DNA of 64,000 bases from CBDDEH01 sp965226865 (GCA_965226865.1 CBDDEH010000004.1:806001-870000), one strand, 5' to 3'; positions 9,212-18,360 are shown, numbered from the stretch's first letter. Numbers and translations are program-made. Notes: generated from the sequence alone by a model not told the origin.

Positions 9212-9463
9212 CTATCGGTTCATATCTCGGAGGGCCTTGTTAACGGCCCAGTCCGCCTGCTTACGCATCTTCTCGGCATTGGGTAGATCGTCTAATGGGG
9301 AGTCGGGGTGGTCGATGTTCCTCGTGAAAGAACTGGGCGGTGAAAAGACCTGGCGAGTCTCACCACCACATTTGGGGCAGGGTGTCTGTAAGTCTTCCGT
9401 CATACTCTTCTTGATTTCGAAAGCGTGCTGACACTGCTTACAGGCCATGTCATAAGTCGGCAC
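9212..9463 (-). CDS. FmdB-family zinc-ribbon protein
   Basis: The 83-residue protein opens with MPTYDMACKQCQHAFE and has a second CPKCGG pair, giving the CxxC...CxxC zinc ribbon of the FmdB/CxxC regulatory family. The tail (PSSFTRNIDHPDSPLDD) is unstructured and ends in a short helix. The name comes from a putative regulator of formamidase operons; most members have no proven function. It lies just upstream of the cupin gene on the same strand. Confidence 0.85.
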   Translation of the reverse strand: MPTYDMACKQCQHAFEIKKSMTEDLQTPCPKCGGETRQVFSPPSSFTRNIDHPDSPLDDLPNAEKMRKQADWAVNKALRDMNR

Positions 9464-9625
9464 CTATCACCTCCACAGACAGCCTTCTTTTTGATGAGCA
9501 AATTAGGATCCTATATCTAATTATAGGCCCTCCCGCTATGAGACTCAATGAGCCGCTCTTGTAGGGGACACGCCGGAGGTATATCATGAAGCCAATTTCA
9601 GCGCGTACCAGCGGGGAGGTGCCCC

Positions 9626-11263
9626 ATGGCAAAGATGACCGGCGGAAAGGCCGTTCTTGAATCCCTCAAAGCCCATGACGTGGACGTTATTTTCGGCCTT
9701 ATCATGGGCCACAGCCTGGATATTTATGACGCCTTGTACGACTCTCAGGACAGCATCACGTATATCGGCGGACGCAAGGAGTTAGCCTGCGGCCACATGG
9801 CCGACGGCTACGCGAGGGCCCTCGGAAAGCCAGGAATTGTCCTAACCAGTACCGGTTGCGGGGCCGTGGACTCAATGGGGTCGCTGGCAGAAGCATATAA
9901 CGCGGGCTCACCGGTGTTGGAAGTTACTACCAACCAACCCAAGGATCTCATCAACGCAGGGCGTATGGTATGCCACGACCTCAAAGGCCAGACCGACATG
10001 TTCAGCTTTGTCACTGACTGGAACGCTCTGGTTACGGAGAACGAGGCCATACCCGATTACATCGGTGAGGCATTCAAACGGTTTCAGACAAAGAGGCCCC
10101 GGCCCATCGAACTGGAGTTCCCATCCGACATGCTGGGGCAGGTTGCCGACGTGGAAATTACTCCCCCTCTCCGAGTTGAGCTACCAAAGGGGGAGCCAGC
10201 GATGATAGAGAAAGCCGTTGAAAAGCTAATCAAAGCCAGACGTCCCATCATCGTGTTGGGAGATGAGGTAAACCATTGGGGCGGCACAGAAGAGGTCATC
10301 AAACTGGCGGAGTCCCTCGGAATACCGGTCATAACCGACGCCGGCGGCAAGGGGGCGTTCCCGGAAGAACATCCGCTGTCTTTGGGCAGGACATATGGGC
10401 TTCCACTATGGGGAGTGAACCCTGTGCATGAGTTCCTTCTCACATGTGATCTTGCTCTGGTCGTTGGCACGACATTGGGATATGGCTCAACCGTAGTCAC
10501 CGGCGTTCAGTTGCCCAACGATCTAATTCATATCCTCCTGGACGAGGAGCCGATGGGTAAGAACTACAACGCCACGGTCCGTATCGTCGCCAACCCCAAG
10601 CTGGCCTTGGACCAGATCCTTTCCCAACTGGACAGCAGAGACCTGCACAAGGGTAACGGCTTCAGCCAGGAAATCAGCAGCCTCAGGGAGGAAATCTACC
10701 GAGGTCTCAAGGAGCAGTTCCCCAACGAGCTGTACACCCTCGAGGGGATGCGTAGTGTTCTGCCGAGAGACACGATAACCTGGTGGGATGGCACGATACC
10801 CGCCTACAGGGCATCACGTGGGTTCCCGATCTATGAGCCACGCACCTTCCACGAGCCCCATGGCTGGATGGGTCTGGGATACGCCTTCCCCGGCGCTCTA
10901 GGCGCCAAGGTAGCCAAGCCCGAAACTCCGGTTGTGTGTTTCACCGGCGATGGCGGATTCCAGTTCAACATGCAGGAGTTGGCGACTGCCGCCCAATACA
11001 ACATCAACCCCACGGTAGTGCTGTTCAACGACAACGCCTGGGGAACGCTCAAGTGGCGCCAGGAAACTCATTTCGACGAACGTTACTTCGGGGTAGATCT
11101 GGTGAATCCGGATTTCGTAAAGCTCGTCGAGTCCTACGGGTTGGAGGCGAAAAGAGTGGAGACAGCCGACGAGCTGATCGAGGAGTTGGGCTCCGCAGTG
11201 AAGTCGGACCACTTCCAGTTCATCGAAGCTTCGATGCCCAACGGATTCAACAACTTCAGATAA
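9626..11263 (+). CDS. Thiamine-diphosphate-dependent enzyme (acetolactate synthase-like)
   Basis: A 545-residue protein with the three-domain ThDP enzyme layout: PYR domain (1-170) with the activating Glu in GGRKELACGHMADGYAR, a central Rossmann-like domain (190-330), and a PP domain (370-545) with the GDG-N ThDP/Mg motif GDGGFQFNMQELATAAQ...FNDNAWG. Relatives include acetolactate synthase, benzoylformate decarboxylase and sulfopyruvate or phosphonopyruvate decarboxylases. No ALS regulatory subunit is adjacent, so it is more likely a catabolic decarboxylase or ligase. A GGGGAGGTG box precedes the ATG. Confidence 0.9.
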   Translation: MAKMTGGKAVLESLKAHDVDVIFGLIMGHSLDIYDALYDSQDSITYIGGRKELACGHMADGYARALGKPGIVLTSTGCGAVDSMGSLAEAYNAGSPVLEVTTNQPKDLINAGRMVCHDLKGQTDMFSFVTDWNALVTENEAIPDYIGEAFKRFQTKRPRPIELEFPSDMLGQVADVEITPPLRVELPKGEPAMIEKAVEKLIKARRPIIVLGDEVNHWGGTEEVIKLAESLGIPVITDAGGKGAFPEEHPLSLGRTYGLPLWGVNPVHEFLLTCDLALVVGTTLGYGSTVVTGVQLPNDLIHILLDEEPMGKNYNATVRIVANPKLALDQILSQLDSRDLHKGNGFSQEISSLREEIYRGLKEQFPNELYTLEGMRSVLPRDTITWWDGTIPAYRASRGFPIYEPRTFHEPHGWMGLGYAFPGALGAKVAKPETPVVCFTGDGGFQFNMQELATAAQYNINPTVVLFNDNAWGTLKWRQETHFDERYFGVDLVNPDFVKLVESYGLEAKRVETADELIEELGSAVKSDHFQFIEASMPNGFNNFR

Positions 11264-11268
11264 ATCTT

Positions 11269-11958
11269 CTAGTCCATTGGCCAGATACGTCGGGCGGAGA
11301 TGCTGTGCACGATATCACGCCCCTCGAAGACACGTCCCCTCTGGATTCTGTCTGCCCCAGACCTCATGGTTTCTTTGGCAGCCTTGGCCGGGTCACTGTG
11401 GTCCGTCTCAAAAATGGCTAGGAACTTACCTCTGGCAGCCGCGCCCAAGTGGGCCTCCGGCGCCACCATTTCATAGCGATAGGCGGTGTGCCAAAGACCT
11501 GTGTCCAGAATGTCGGGGATATGGACGTCGCTATACCACTGGTTGAACTCGTCTTCGAGGGCCGGGTCGGTGCAGTTCATTAACACGATCAGTATTCCTC
11601 TGACCGGCCGGTTCGCGGCTCTGTATTCACCGCCCATTCTTTTGAACGGCCCAGCCAGCACCAGATCATAGAGATGAGTGCCAGAACGGCCCATATCTTT
11701 TAAGACCCCACCATCGGCGACCCGCTCGGCCCATGCGGTGTCTATGTCCTGCCTATCCGTTTCGAAGGTAGCGATGTGCCGGTGGTCACCCGGCTTCGGA
11801 TTGGCGTCCACAAAGCGTATGCCGTGGGTCCAAACGCCGAGGCGGGTAACGTCCGGAACGTGCATGTAGTTGTACCAGTAGTTGTACTCGTCCAGTCTGG
11901 CTGGATCAGTACAGTTGGTCATCGCCAAGAGGAGTCCGTTGGGATAGCGTCCTTCCAT
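11269..11958 (-). CDS. EthD-like/DUF4286-type two-domain protein (paralogue 1)
   Basis: The 229-residue protein consists of two tandem ferredoxin-like dimeric alpha/beta barrel domains. Each starts with an NCTDP motif followed by a Tyr/Trp-rich helix: EYNYWYNYMHVPDV in the first and EFNQWYSDVHIPDIL in the second. This matches EthD-like/DUF4286 proteins, small barrels found beside catabolic enzymes. No catalytic residues can be named. A paralogue of similar length lies at 12462-13157, with a frameshifted universal stress gene between them on the same strand. Confidence 0.75.
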   Translation of the reverse strand: MEGRYPNGLLLAMTNCTDPARLDEYNYWYNYMHVPDVTRLGVWTHGIRFVDANPKPGDHRHIATFETDRQDIDTAWAERVADGGVLKDMGRSGTHLYDLVLAGPFKRMGGEYRAANRPVRGILIVLMNCTDPALEDEFNQWYSDVHIPDILDTGLWHTAYRYEMVAPEAHLGAAARGKFLAIFETDHSDPAKAAKETMRSGADRIQRGRVFEGRDIVHSISARRIWPMD

Positions 11959-11973
11959 ATTTCTACGATCCTT

Positions 11974-12448
11974 TCAGTTTTTTCCAGGGCGGACGACTAA
12001 CACCGGAATCCTCGTTTCCCGTATAAGGGGTATCGGCGACACTTCCAACCAGAGCTCTTCTGATACCGCCCTTGCCACTTGTTGTCATTACCACCAGATC
12101 GATGTTTTCCTTCCTGCAAAAGTCCAGGATGGCCTTGGATGGATCCCCCGCGGCTATCTGGGAAGAACCACTCACCCCTTGAGCTTGAATCTCCCCGAGC
12201 TTCCCCTGGATGTACTGGCCGGCCTTTGTTTCCCTGAGCTTGTCCCGTCTCCGAGCCTGACTTATCAACAACTCAGTTTCCAGAGGGTTGCCCTGGCCTG
12301 ACAGTTCCGCGCTGGTCAGACGCGTTATAGGTGCCACTCGCAAAAGGGCAACCTCAGCGTCGAACCGTTTGGCCATTTCTATGGCGTAAGGAATGGCCTG
12401 CTCGCCTGGTTGGGAGCCATCCAGAGGAACCAGTATGCGCTTAAACAT
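11974..12448 (-). pseudogene. Universal stress protein (UspA family), frameshifted near the C-terminus
   Basis: The ATG at 12448 opens with FKRILVPLDGS, the canonical UspA start; a longer upstream reading overlaps the neighbour and is not supported. The ATP-binding segment TSGKGGIRRALVGS is present. After GSVADT the frame slips into a non-family tail ending at 11963. Removing one base from the GGGG at 12027-12030 restores TLIRETRIPVLVVRPGKN and a TGA at 11974, the normal family end. The break removes the last strand of the Rossmann-like fold. It is a real mutation or a base-call error. Confidence 0.82.
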
Positions 12449-12461
12449 GATCTGGTTTACC

Positions 12462-13157
12462 TCATAGCCTCGGCCAGATACGTCGGGCGACAAGGCGGGA
12501 TACCACCTCCACTTCGCCTCCCTTGTAAGAGCGGCCCTGGCGCTCCCACTCTGGCCTAAGCTTAGCCATCTCGGCGTCGGCTTTGGCAGGGTCATCCCAA
12601 TCTGTCTCCCATATAACCAGGAACTTGCCCGTCTGTTTTAGCGTTCCGAGGTGGGCAGCACGGTCGGCGATTTCGTAACGATAAGCTGTATGGAATAGTC
12701 CCGAATTCAGGATATCCGGAATGTGGATATCTTCGTACCATCGGTTGTATTCTTCTTCATCGGCGGGATCGACGCAGTTCACAAGAGAGGCCAGGATTCC
12801 TCTCACTGGGCGGCGGGCGGCCTGAAACTCACCTCCCAACTTCTTGTAAGGACCGGCCCGTACCAGAGTCAGGAACGACCTGTTGCGACCCTGCTCTGTC
12901 AGCATCATGCCGTTCTCGACTCGGGCAGCCCAGGCCTTGGCGGGGTCGTCCCAGTTCGTTTCGTAGACCGCAATATACTTCGGATCGCCGGGTTTGGGGT
13001 CTACGTTCTCGAACCTAATCGCATTGACGAAGGCGCCATGAGCGCTCACATCGGGGACGTGCATGTTGTTATACCAGTAATTGAACTCCTCTTCTTTGGC
13101 TGGGTCGTTGCAATCAGTGTTGCAGAACAGCACTCCATTAGAATATCGCCCTTCCAT
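12462..13157 (-). CDS. EthD-like/DUF4286-type two-domain protein (paralogue 2)
   Basis: A 231-residue paralogue of the 11269-11958 gene with the same duplicated barrel architecture: DCNDPAKEEEFNYWYNNMHV in the first half and NCVDPADEEEYNRWYEDIHI in the second, each followed by an HTAYRYE- or NAIRFE-type strand. Both halves and both genes probably arose by duplication. It lies between the stress-protein remnant and an amidohydrolase, all on the minus strand, suggesting a shared catabolic operon. Function is not known beyond the fold. Confidence 0.75.
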   Translation of the reverse strand: MEGRYSNGVLFCNTDCNDPAKEEEFNYWYNNMHVPDVSAHGAFVNAIRFENVDPKPGDPKYIAVYETNWDDPAKAWAARVENGMMLTEQGRNRSFLTLVRAGPYKKLGGEFQAARRPVRGILASLVNCVDPADEEEYNRWYEDIHIPDILNSGLFHTAYRYEIADRAAHLGTLKQTGKFLVIWETDWDDPAKADAEMAKLRPEWERQGRSYKGGEVEVVSRLVARRIWPRL

Positions 13158-13175
13158 GATGCCTCCTCGTTGGTT

Positions 13176-14312
13176 TTAGTTCAGATGATATATGCGGGCG
13201 CCATTTCCGCTGGTGATCTTCGCTTTTTCGTCCTCGGTGCAGTCTTCCAGAATCTGATCCAGGATTTGATGGCTTCTGGGGAAGGTCGACTCGGCGTGAG
13301 GGTAATCCGAGCCCCACTGTAAATTATCTACCCCGATGATGTGCCTGTCTCTTACGCCCAGAGCATCCTCCTGGAAACTTATAAAGACGTTCTGATGAAA
13401 GTAATCGCTGGGGAGCATATTAGTCTTATACCTGCTCCAACCGGGCCTATTGAACAGGTCTGTGGCCCTTTGAGTATAGGTGTAGTCCAGTCGGTCCAGG
13501 AAGTGGGGAGCCCATGATGCCTCGTGCTCGACGGATCCCACCTGTAGTCCCGGGAAGCGTTCGAACACGCCCCCCAGAATGAACTGGGACAGGGACATAC
13601 GAACCCAGTAGTCCACGTTCGGCGCGGCATCGGCCTGTAATAAATCAATAAGCTCGACGATGTGATCACCGAGGCCGGCGCGGTTAGTGGCTATATGTAG
13701 AGAAAGGGGCATCCCCAGGTCCTGAGCGGCTGCCCATAGCCTGTCATATTCTCGCGACTGGTAGGGCCTGCTGGGATCCATGTAGCAGGGTATCATGGCG
13801 CCGACAAACCCCATTTTATGGCAACGTTCCAGCTCTCTTATGTCCCAATCCAGGTTATCGAGATTGAGCATCGCTATAGGTTTGAGACGATCGGGAGCGA
13901 CGCCGCAGTATTCGGTAAGCCATTCGTGATAAGCGACGAAAAGCGCGTTAAGAAAACCGGTGTCGGGTATGGTATATAACGACAGGCCACAGCTTGGGTA
14001 CACGACGCTGACGTCGACCCCGTCCATATCCATGTCCTTGATCCGTTCCTCGGGTATGTATCCTCCGGGGCGAACATTATTGTATCGGTCCCCGAACTTT
14101 ATTTTTTCCGGCTCGGCGAACCTCAGGCCGACCTGTGTCCCGCCCTGGAGGAAGCACAACCTGGCCTCATCGCATACCCACCAGTCATTTCCGTCGTCGA
14201 GGCGCTGGATACGAGGCGCCCGGTCGCGGTACTTAGATTCCAACCTCTCGGTCCAGATGTCGGCAGGTTCGAAAACGTGGTCATCCGTGGAAATAATTCT
14301 GTATTCACTCAT
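13176..14312 (-). CDS. Amidohydrolase family protein (paralogue D)
   Basis: A 378-residue member of the DDH-FEP amidohydrolase set (STDDHVFEPADIW at the start, GSVEHEASW and WGSDYPH later). An upstream start at 14408 would run into the preceding gene's end, so the ATG at 14312 aligned with the paralogues is chosen. The barrel histidine lies in PLSLHIATNR. It heads a minus-strand run of EthD-like and stress genes and follows the NHL-repeat gene by 22 bp, so these are probably co-transcribed. Substrate unknown. Confidence 0.88.
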   Translation of the reverse strand: MSEYRIISTDDHVFEPADIWTERLESKYRDRAPRIQRLDDGNDWWVCDEARLCFLQGGTQVGLRFAEPEKIKFGDRYNNVRPGGYIPEERIKDMDMDGVDVSVVYPSCGLSLYTIPDTGFLNALFVAYHEWLTEYCGVAPDRLKPIAMLNLDNLDWDIRELERCHKMGFVGAMIPCYMDPSRPYQSREYDRLWAAAQDLGMPLSLHIATNRAGLGDHIVELIDLLQADAAPNVDYWVRMSLSQFILGGVFERFPGLQVGSVEHEASWAPHFLDRLDYTYTQRATDLFNRPGWSRYKTNMLPSDYFHQNVFISFQEDALGVRDRHIIGVDNLQWGSDYPHAESTFPRSHQILDQILEDCTEDEKAKITSGNGARIYHLN

Positions 14313-14334
14313 GGCGTTTGCCTGGTCTACCTGG

Positions 14335-15216
14335 CTAGCCCGTCCACATCCACTTGGCGACTGCCCGATCCCGTCCCATGACCGCATAGATATTCCTCTG
14401 GGAGTCAATCCACATTTGGTGGATTCGGTGCGTGCTCCAGCGTTCGAGCACCTTCCCTTCCTTATCCCGCACCGTCATCATGTAACCCTGGGTGTCATGT
14501 CTTTCGCATACAAAGATAGTCTCGTCTGCATCCATGTACAGATCGGTGGCCTGATGCACGTTGGGCCATTGGACGATGAAATCCCCTTCTCCAGAGAACA
14601 CCTGAACACGGTTGTTTTCCCGGTCGCACACATAGACGAGGCCGTCTTGGTCAACCCAAACACTGTGAGGAACGTGGAACTCGCCATGACCGGTCTTGCC
14701 AGGTGTACCCCATGAATTAATGAGCACCCCATCTGTGGAGAACCGGTGGACCTGGCTGTTGCGGTAACCGTCGGAGACGTAAAGCTCTCCGGAAGGCGAG
14801 GGGAACATACGGGTGGGCATGTTAAACGGGCCACCAGCTCGTAGCACCTCGCCCGAGTCCTCTGTGCACCCCGTGTCCGAAGGTTGTCCCCTGGTTCCCA
14901 GCTCCAACAAAGGGTCGCCGTCCAAGGTCATCTTCGCCGCCATATGTGTACCCCTGTCGCAGAGGTACATGTTGTCGTCTTGGTCTATATGAACGGTATG
15001 GGGGTCAATTATAGTACCAGTCCCCCAAGAGTTCAGGTAGCGGCCATCATGGTCAAACACCAAAACGGGGGGATCTTGCTGTTGCTGACACAGGTAAACC
15101 CTGTCCTGGGAGTCCACTGCCACTCCTGTGACTATACCGAAACTCCACCCATCTGGCAGCTTTGCCCAGCCCCGATCTACTTCATAGGCATATTGGCCGG
15201 AACCGATAACACTCAT
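14335..15216 (-). CDS. NHL-repeat beta-propeller protein
   Basis: The 293-residue protein is a chain of NHL-type repeats (VAVDSQDRVYLCQQ, VHIDQDDNMYLCDR, SPSGELYVSDGYRNSQVHRF, VWVDQDGLVYVCDRENNRVQVF, LYMDADETIFVCER), giving a six-bladed propeller resembling the lyase domain of peptidyl-alpha-hydroxyglycine alpha-amidating enzymes. No signal peptide is visible, so it is probably cytoplasmic. Such propellers bind ligands or act as lactonases or lyases. It sits between the PEP-mutase-like gene and amidohydrolase D. Confidence 0.85.
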   Translation of the reverse strand: MSVIGSGQYAYEVDRGWAKLPDGWSFGIVTGVAVDSQDRVYLCQQQQDPPVLVFDHDGRYLNSWGTGTIIDPHTVHIDQDDNMYLCDRGTHMAAKMTLDGDPLLELGTRGQPSDTGCTEDSGEVLRAGGPFNMPTRMFPSPSGELYVSDGYRNSQVHRFSTDGVLINSWGTPGKTGHGEFHVPHSVWVDQDGLVYVCDRENNRVQVFSGEGDFIVQWPNVHQATDLYMDADETIFVCERHDTQGYMMTVRDKEGKVLERWSTHRIHQMWIDSQRNIYAVMGRDRAVAKWMWTG

Positions 15217-15228
15217 GGGCGTTACACC

Positions 15229-16146
15229 TTAGTTGCGTGCATACTTTCGCTGCCACTCTTTGAACTGGTCCGTCCGGTTCACTTGCTGCACGAGATCATG
15301 GGTAGGCACAGGATCACCCAGGTCATCCAACGAACCTCCGTCCTTCAGGTGTTTTAGACTGTCGTAGATAGCCTGAACAGCTTTCCAGAAGGCCGGGTTT
15401 CCAATCATGAGTATCCGCACGCCGTTGGCGGCAAGGAATTCTGGGTCCTTTGTCTCGGGAATGGGGTCGGAGTAAAAGGGGACGATGACAAACAGGGGTA
15501 GTGGAGTAACTTTGTGCACAGCCACCAGGTCCTCGGGGTGCCTAAATCCTCCGTTGAACACTAGGGCCTCTGCGCCTGTTTGAGAGTAGGCGCTGATGCG
15601 GTCCAGGGCCTCGTCCAGGGGAGAGCGGATCAAGGCCGAGGTGCGGGCTATGATGACCGTGGTGGGGTCCGTACGGGCGGCGACCGCCGCTTCGAGCCTG
15701 GCGACCTGCTCTTCTGTGGAGACCGCTTGAGGAAGCATCCAGCTCTGCCTGGTTTCCTCTCCGGCTCCCAACCCCGATTCGACGTCGAACTCGGTAGGCA
15801 AAACGTCGTCCTCGATCTCAATCGCGCAGACCCCGGCAGCCTCCAGTTCTCTCACCGTGCGCCAGACGTTGACGGGGTTGCCTCCGCAGTCGTCAGCATC
15901 CACCATGAGGCTCACGTCAGCTACCCGAGTGATACGCCTGCATCGGTCCACCAGATCAGACATGTTGGACACAACGATATCAGGGGCGGCCAGGTCCGCC
16001 GTCTTACCGACAGTCCCGGACAACTTGCAGACCTCGTACTCCAGTATCTCGGCAATACGAGCCGAAAGGGGGTCAAAGATGTTGGCGGCAAGGGTACATG
16101 TTGGCCTGGAGAGGACGCTACGGAACCGTTCAGATGCTCTGGACAT
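15229..16146 (-). CDS. Isocitrate lyase/PEP mutase superfamily protein
   Basis: The 305-residue TIM barrel carries the superfamily's metal motif VDADDCGG and the following AGVCAIEIEDD. The mobile-loop catalytic signature (K-K/R-C-G-H) of methylisocitrate and isocitrate lyases is absent, replaced by a sequence around DVESGLGAG. It is therefore more like the oxaloacetate decarboxylase or phosphonopyruvate-type branches, or something new. A GAGGTGG box decides the ATG at 16146 over a longer start at 16227. It is the first gene of the minus-strand run down to 13176. Confidence 0.82.
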   Translation of the reverse strand: MSRASERFRSVLSRPTCTLAANIFDPLSARIAEILEYEVCKLSGTVGKTADLAAPDIVVSNMSDLVDRCRRITRVADVSLMVDADDCGGNPVNVWRTVRELEAAGVCAIEIEDDVLPTEFDVESGLGAGEETRQSWMLPQAVSTEEQVARLEAAVAARTDPTTVIIARTSALIRSPLDEALDRISAYSQTGAEALVFNGGFRHPEDLVAVHKVTPLPLFVIVPFYSDPIPETKDPEFLAANGVRILMIGNPAFWKAVQAIYDSLKHLKDGGSLDDLGDPVPTHDLVQQVNRTDQFKEWQRKYARN

Positions 16147-16246
16147 GTTGGCCACCTCTATCGCGCGAGCTTCATCAGCCAAGGGAGTTGGTACCAGCAG
16201 ATTACAGCCCGTAGCTATATGTGTCAACCGAAATTAGCCTTAGGGC

Positions 16247-16362
16247 CCAGGGTCTTTTAATTTTCATTGCGAATGGCAAAGCTCTGCAGCAATCTCCTAA
16301 TTCGATCAGAGATTGCTTCGCTCCGCTCGCAATGACCGTCGGAGAGAACTAAAAGACCCTGG
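16247..16362. repeat. MITE/REP-like palindromic element (copy 1)
   Basis: A nested inverted repeat of 116 bp. The outer arms are a 13-bp perfect pair (CCAGGGTCTTTTA at 16247-16259 and its complement at 16350-16362). Inside are TCATTGCGA/TCGCAATGA and AGCAATCTC/GAGATTGCT. A related copy lies at 62597-62677. It occupies the spacer between two minus-strand genes. Confidence 0.7.
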
Positions 16363-16371
16363 CTTCGGACC

Positions 16372-17177
16372 CTAACTCTTGAGGTAGTTGGCTCTTTCTA
16401 GGAAGCCGATGACCTGTCTCTCATACACCTCTGGGTCGCTCATGGCTAGCTGCGCGTATGGGAGATCGAGCACAAGTCCCTCCGCGTTCGGTGTCAGATC
16501 CACGCTCGGTTCGTTCCTTTCCCACAGTCCGCCCTTCGATCGGGTCGTGAAGAAAAACGTTGGGCAGGACAAGCGAGGCAACACCGTGTCCAGCTCGTCT
16601 GCGAATACAGCTCGAAGGGCCCAATCGTACCGTTCTGCTATAGAGAGGAATTCCACCGCTACAGCGTGGAGAACCTCCTGACGGGCCTCGGGTATCTGCT
16701 CCCGTATAAAATGCCATGCCGGGATGAGATGAGACCCGTCACGGGATAGATCGAACGTCACCAATAGATTTTTTAGATAGTTTTCTTTCTCTTCTGTGGT
16801 AAACAGGGGCATCCCGAGACAACAAGGGCCTTGACCCGCTCAGGATGCGTAACGGCAAAGTGTATGCCAATGGAACCTCCGGTATGGTCTCCGGCCAACG
16901 CCACCTGATCAAATCCCATGGCATCCAGGAAAAGCCCAAGTCTTTCGACATACCCCGACATTGGGATCGGCCCGTGCGGAGGATCGGAGCTGCCGTATCC
17001 AGGGGTATCCATCGCCACCGCGTGTACCCGTTGGCCCAATAATGGCAGGGCCGGCTCAAACATCAGGCTGGATAGCGGGCTCTCATGAAGGAACATCACA
17101 GGAAGCCCAGAGCCAGCCTCCCGGTAATGAATCTGCCCTAGTGGGGTGCCAGCATAGCCCTTTCGTACTTGAGCCAT
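16372..17177 (-). pseudogene. Alpha/beta hydrolase, broken by a 1-nt frameshift
   Basis: The first frame (17177 down to about 16815) carries the N-terminal half of an alpha/beta hydrolase: GLPVMFLHESPLSS (oxyanion region), AMDTPGYGSSD and the nucleophile-elbow region LAGDHTGGSIG, where the expected Ser is replaced by His-Thr (GDHTGG). The second frame (from about 16815 to 16372) carries the cap and C-terminal half. Adding one base at the CCC at 16813-16815 rejoins them as VVSG-MPLFTTEEK. The intact product would be about 268 residues. The Asp/Thr elbow resembles haloalkane-dehalogenase-like members. Confidence 0.82.
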
Positions 17178-17223
17178 TTGAGGTTGTCACTCAGGGGTTA
17201 ACTATGAAAGTTATGTGGAGACG

Positions 17224-18360
17224 CTACCCGACCTCGACCAGCTCTCTGGTCATGGTCTCCATCTGCTCGCAGCCGTCTTCAGTGACCCTTATCTGCTCCT
17301 CGATGAAGACACCACCGCCATCCTCTGGCATAGATTGGACAATGAACACGCAGAACACCATGTCTGGCTCGAAAACGAAGCCGGGTTGGCGCTGGTGGTG
17401 GTCCTGTTCAACCCAGTCGAGGCCGATGCCATGCACGTATATCGCCAGTCTGTCGGGACGGCCATCTCTCTCGGCAACGGTTTCCTGCACTGTCTTGAAG
17501 ATTTCGTGGGTGTGTACTCCGGGCTTGACGAGTCTGTCGACACTTTCGCACGCTGCTACTATCGCATTATGTAATGTAACTTGCCTTTTGGTTGGTGGTC
17601 CCAAGACGAACGTGCGGGCAAGGTCGTTGTTGTACCTCTTGTAGGTAGTCAACGCTGCGGGGGTGATCAAGTCACCCTTGTTGAAGGTGGGGTGGAACCA
17701 GCCCGCCGAGCTGTAACCATCCCGCCCGTAGAAGGTCGTGCCATCGCGCTTGTTGACGGCCACCCGAAAGTTAATATCAAACTCCTCTGCGGGCATCCCT
17801 GCGTAGACGGTACTGGTGGCCTCTTGCAGCGCTTCCTGGTTGATACGACAGCCGACTCGCAGGACCTCTAGCTCATCCGGCGTTTTGACCATCCGAATGT
17901 TGACGAAGTGCTTCCAAGCGTTGACGGCGTTAAGGTCCGGCAAAAACTTCTCTTTCAGTTGGTCGGCCAGATTCAGATGATCGAAACCGAGCCTGGCCTT
18001 GTCCAAGCCCAGGCCACGTAAGCAAACGGCGAGGGCTTCGACGTGATCGTATATCTCCATGTGGTTCGGACGTGCCCCAGCGGGCAGTTCGAACAGGTTG
18101 TTATAGTAGAACTCCTCGTATGAACGGACGTTTTCTACCCAGGTTGGATATTTCGCTAGATACCCTATCGCACTATGTCCGACCAGCAGCGTCGGCGGGA
18201 TGGACTCAGACCGGGGTAGAATCGCGATGGCAAGGGATAGTCCAATCCCCAACGGTTGATAGTCGGTCAGATAGGTGATGTTCTCGTTGGTGAACGCGAC
18301 AAACGCGTCCAGATTGTTGCGCTCCATAATGTCGACGGCGCGTTCTCTATTCAAATACAT
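17224..18360 (-). CDS. M24-family (creatinase/Xaa-Pro aminopeptidase-like) protein
   Basis: A 378-residue protein with an N-terminal creatinase-N domain (1-140) and a C-terminal pita-bread M24 domain (150-378). The second metal Asp (NNDLARTF), the His in YVHGIGLD and the Glu pair in VFIEEQIRVTEDG are present. The first metal Asp, normally 11 residues before the second, is Ala (TPAALT). A dinuclear metallopeptidase centre is thus incomplete and a creatinase-like, metal-independent hydrolase is more likely. It is transcribed towards the broken hydrolase gene. Confidence 0.85.
   Translation of the reverse strand: MYLNRERAVDIMERNNLDAFVAFTNENITYLTDYQPLGIGLSLAIAILPRSESIPPTLLVGHSAIGYLAKYPTWVENVRSYEEFYYNNLFELPAGARPNHMEIYDHVEALAVCLRGLGLDKARLGFDHLNLADQLKEKFLPDLNAVNAWKHFVNIRMVKTPDELEVLRVGCRINQEALQEATSTVYAGMPAEEFDINFRVAVNKRDGTTFYGRDGYSSAGWFHPTFNKGDLITPAALTTYKRYNNDLARTFVLGPPTKRQVTLHNAIVAACESVDRLVKPGVHTHEIFKTVQETVAERDGRPDRLAIYVHGIGLDWVEQDHHQRQPGFVFEPDMVFCVFIVQSMPEDGGGVFIEEQIRVTEDGCEQMETMTRELVEVG

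Noticed and set aside
14313..14408. N-terminal extension of amidohydrolase D
   Set aside because: It overlaps the end of the NHL gene and does not align with the paralogues.
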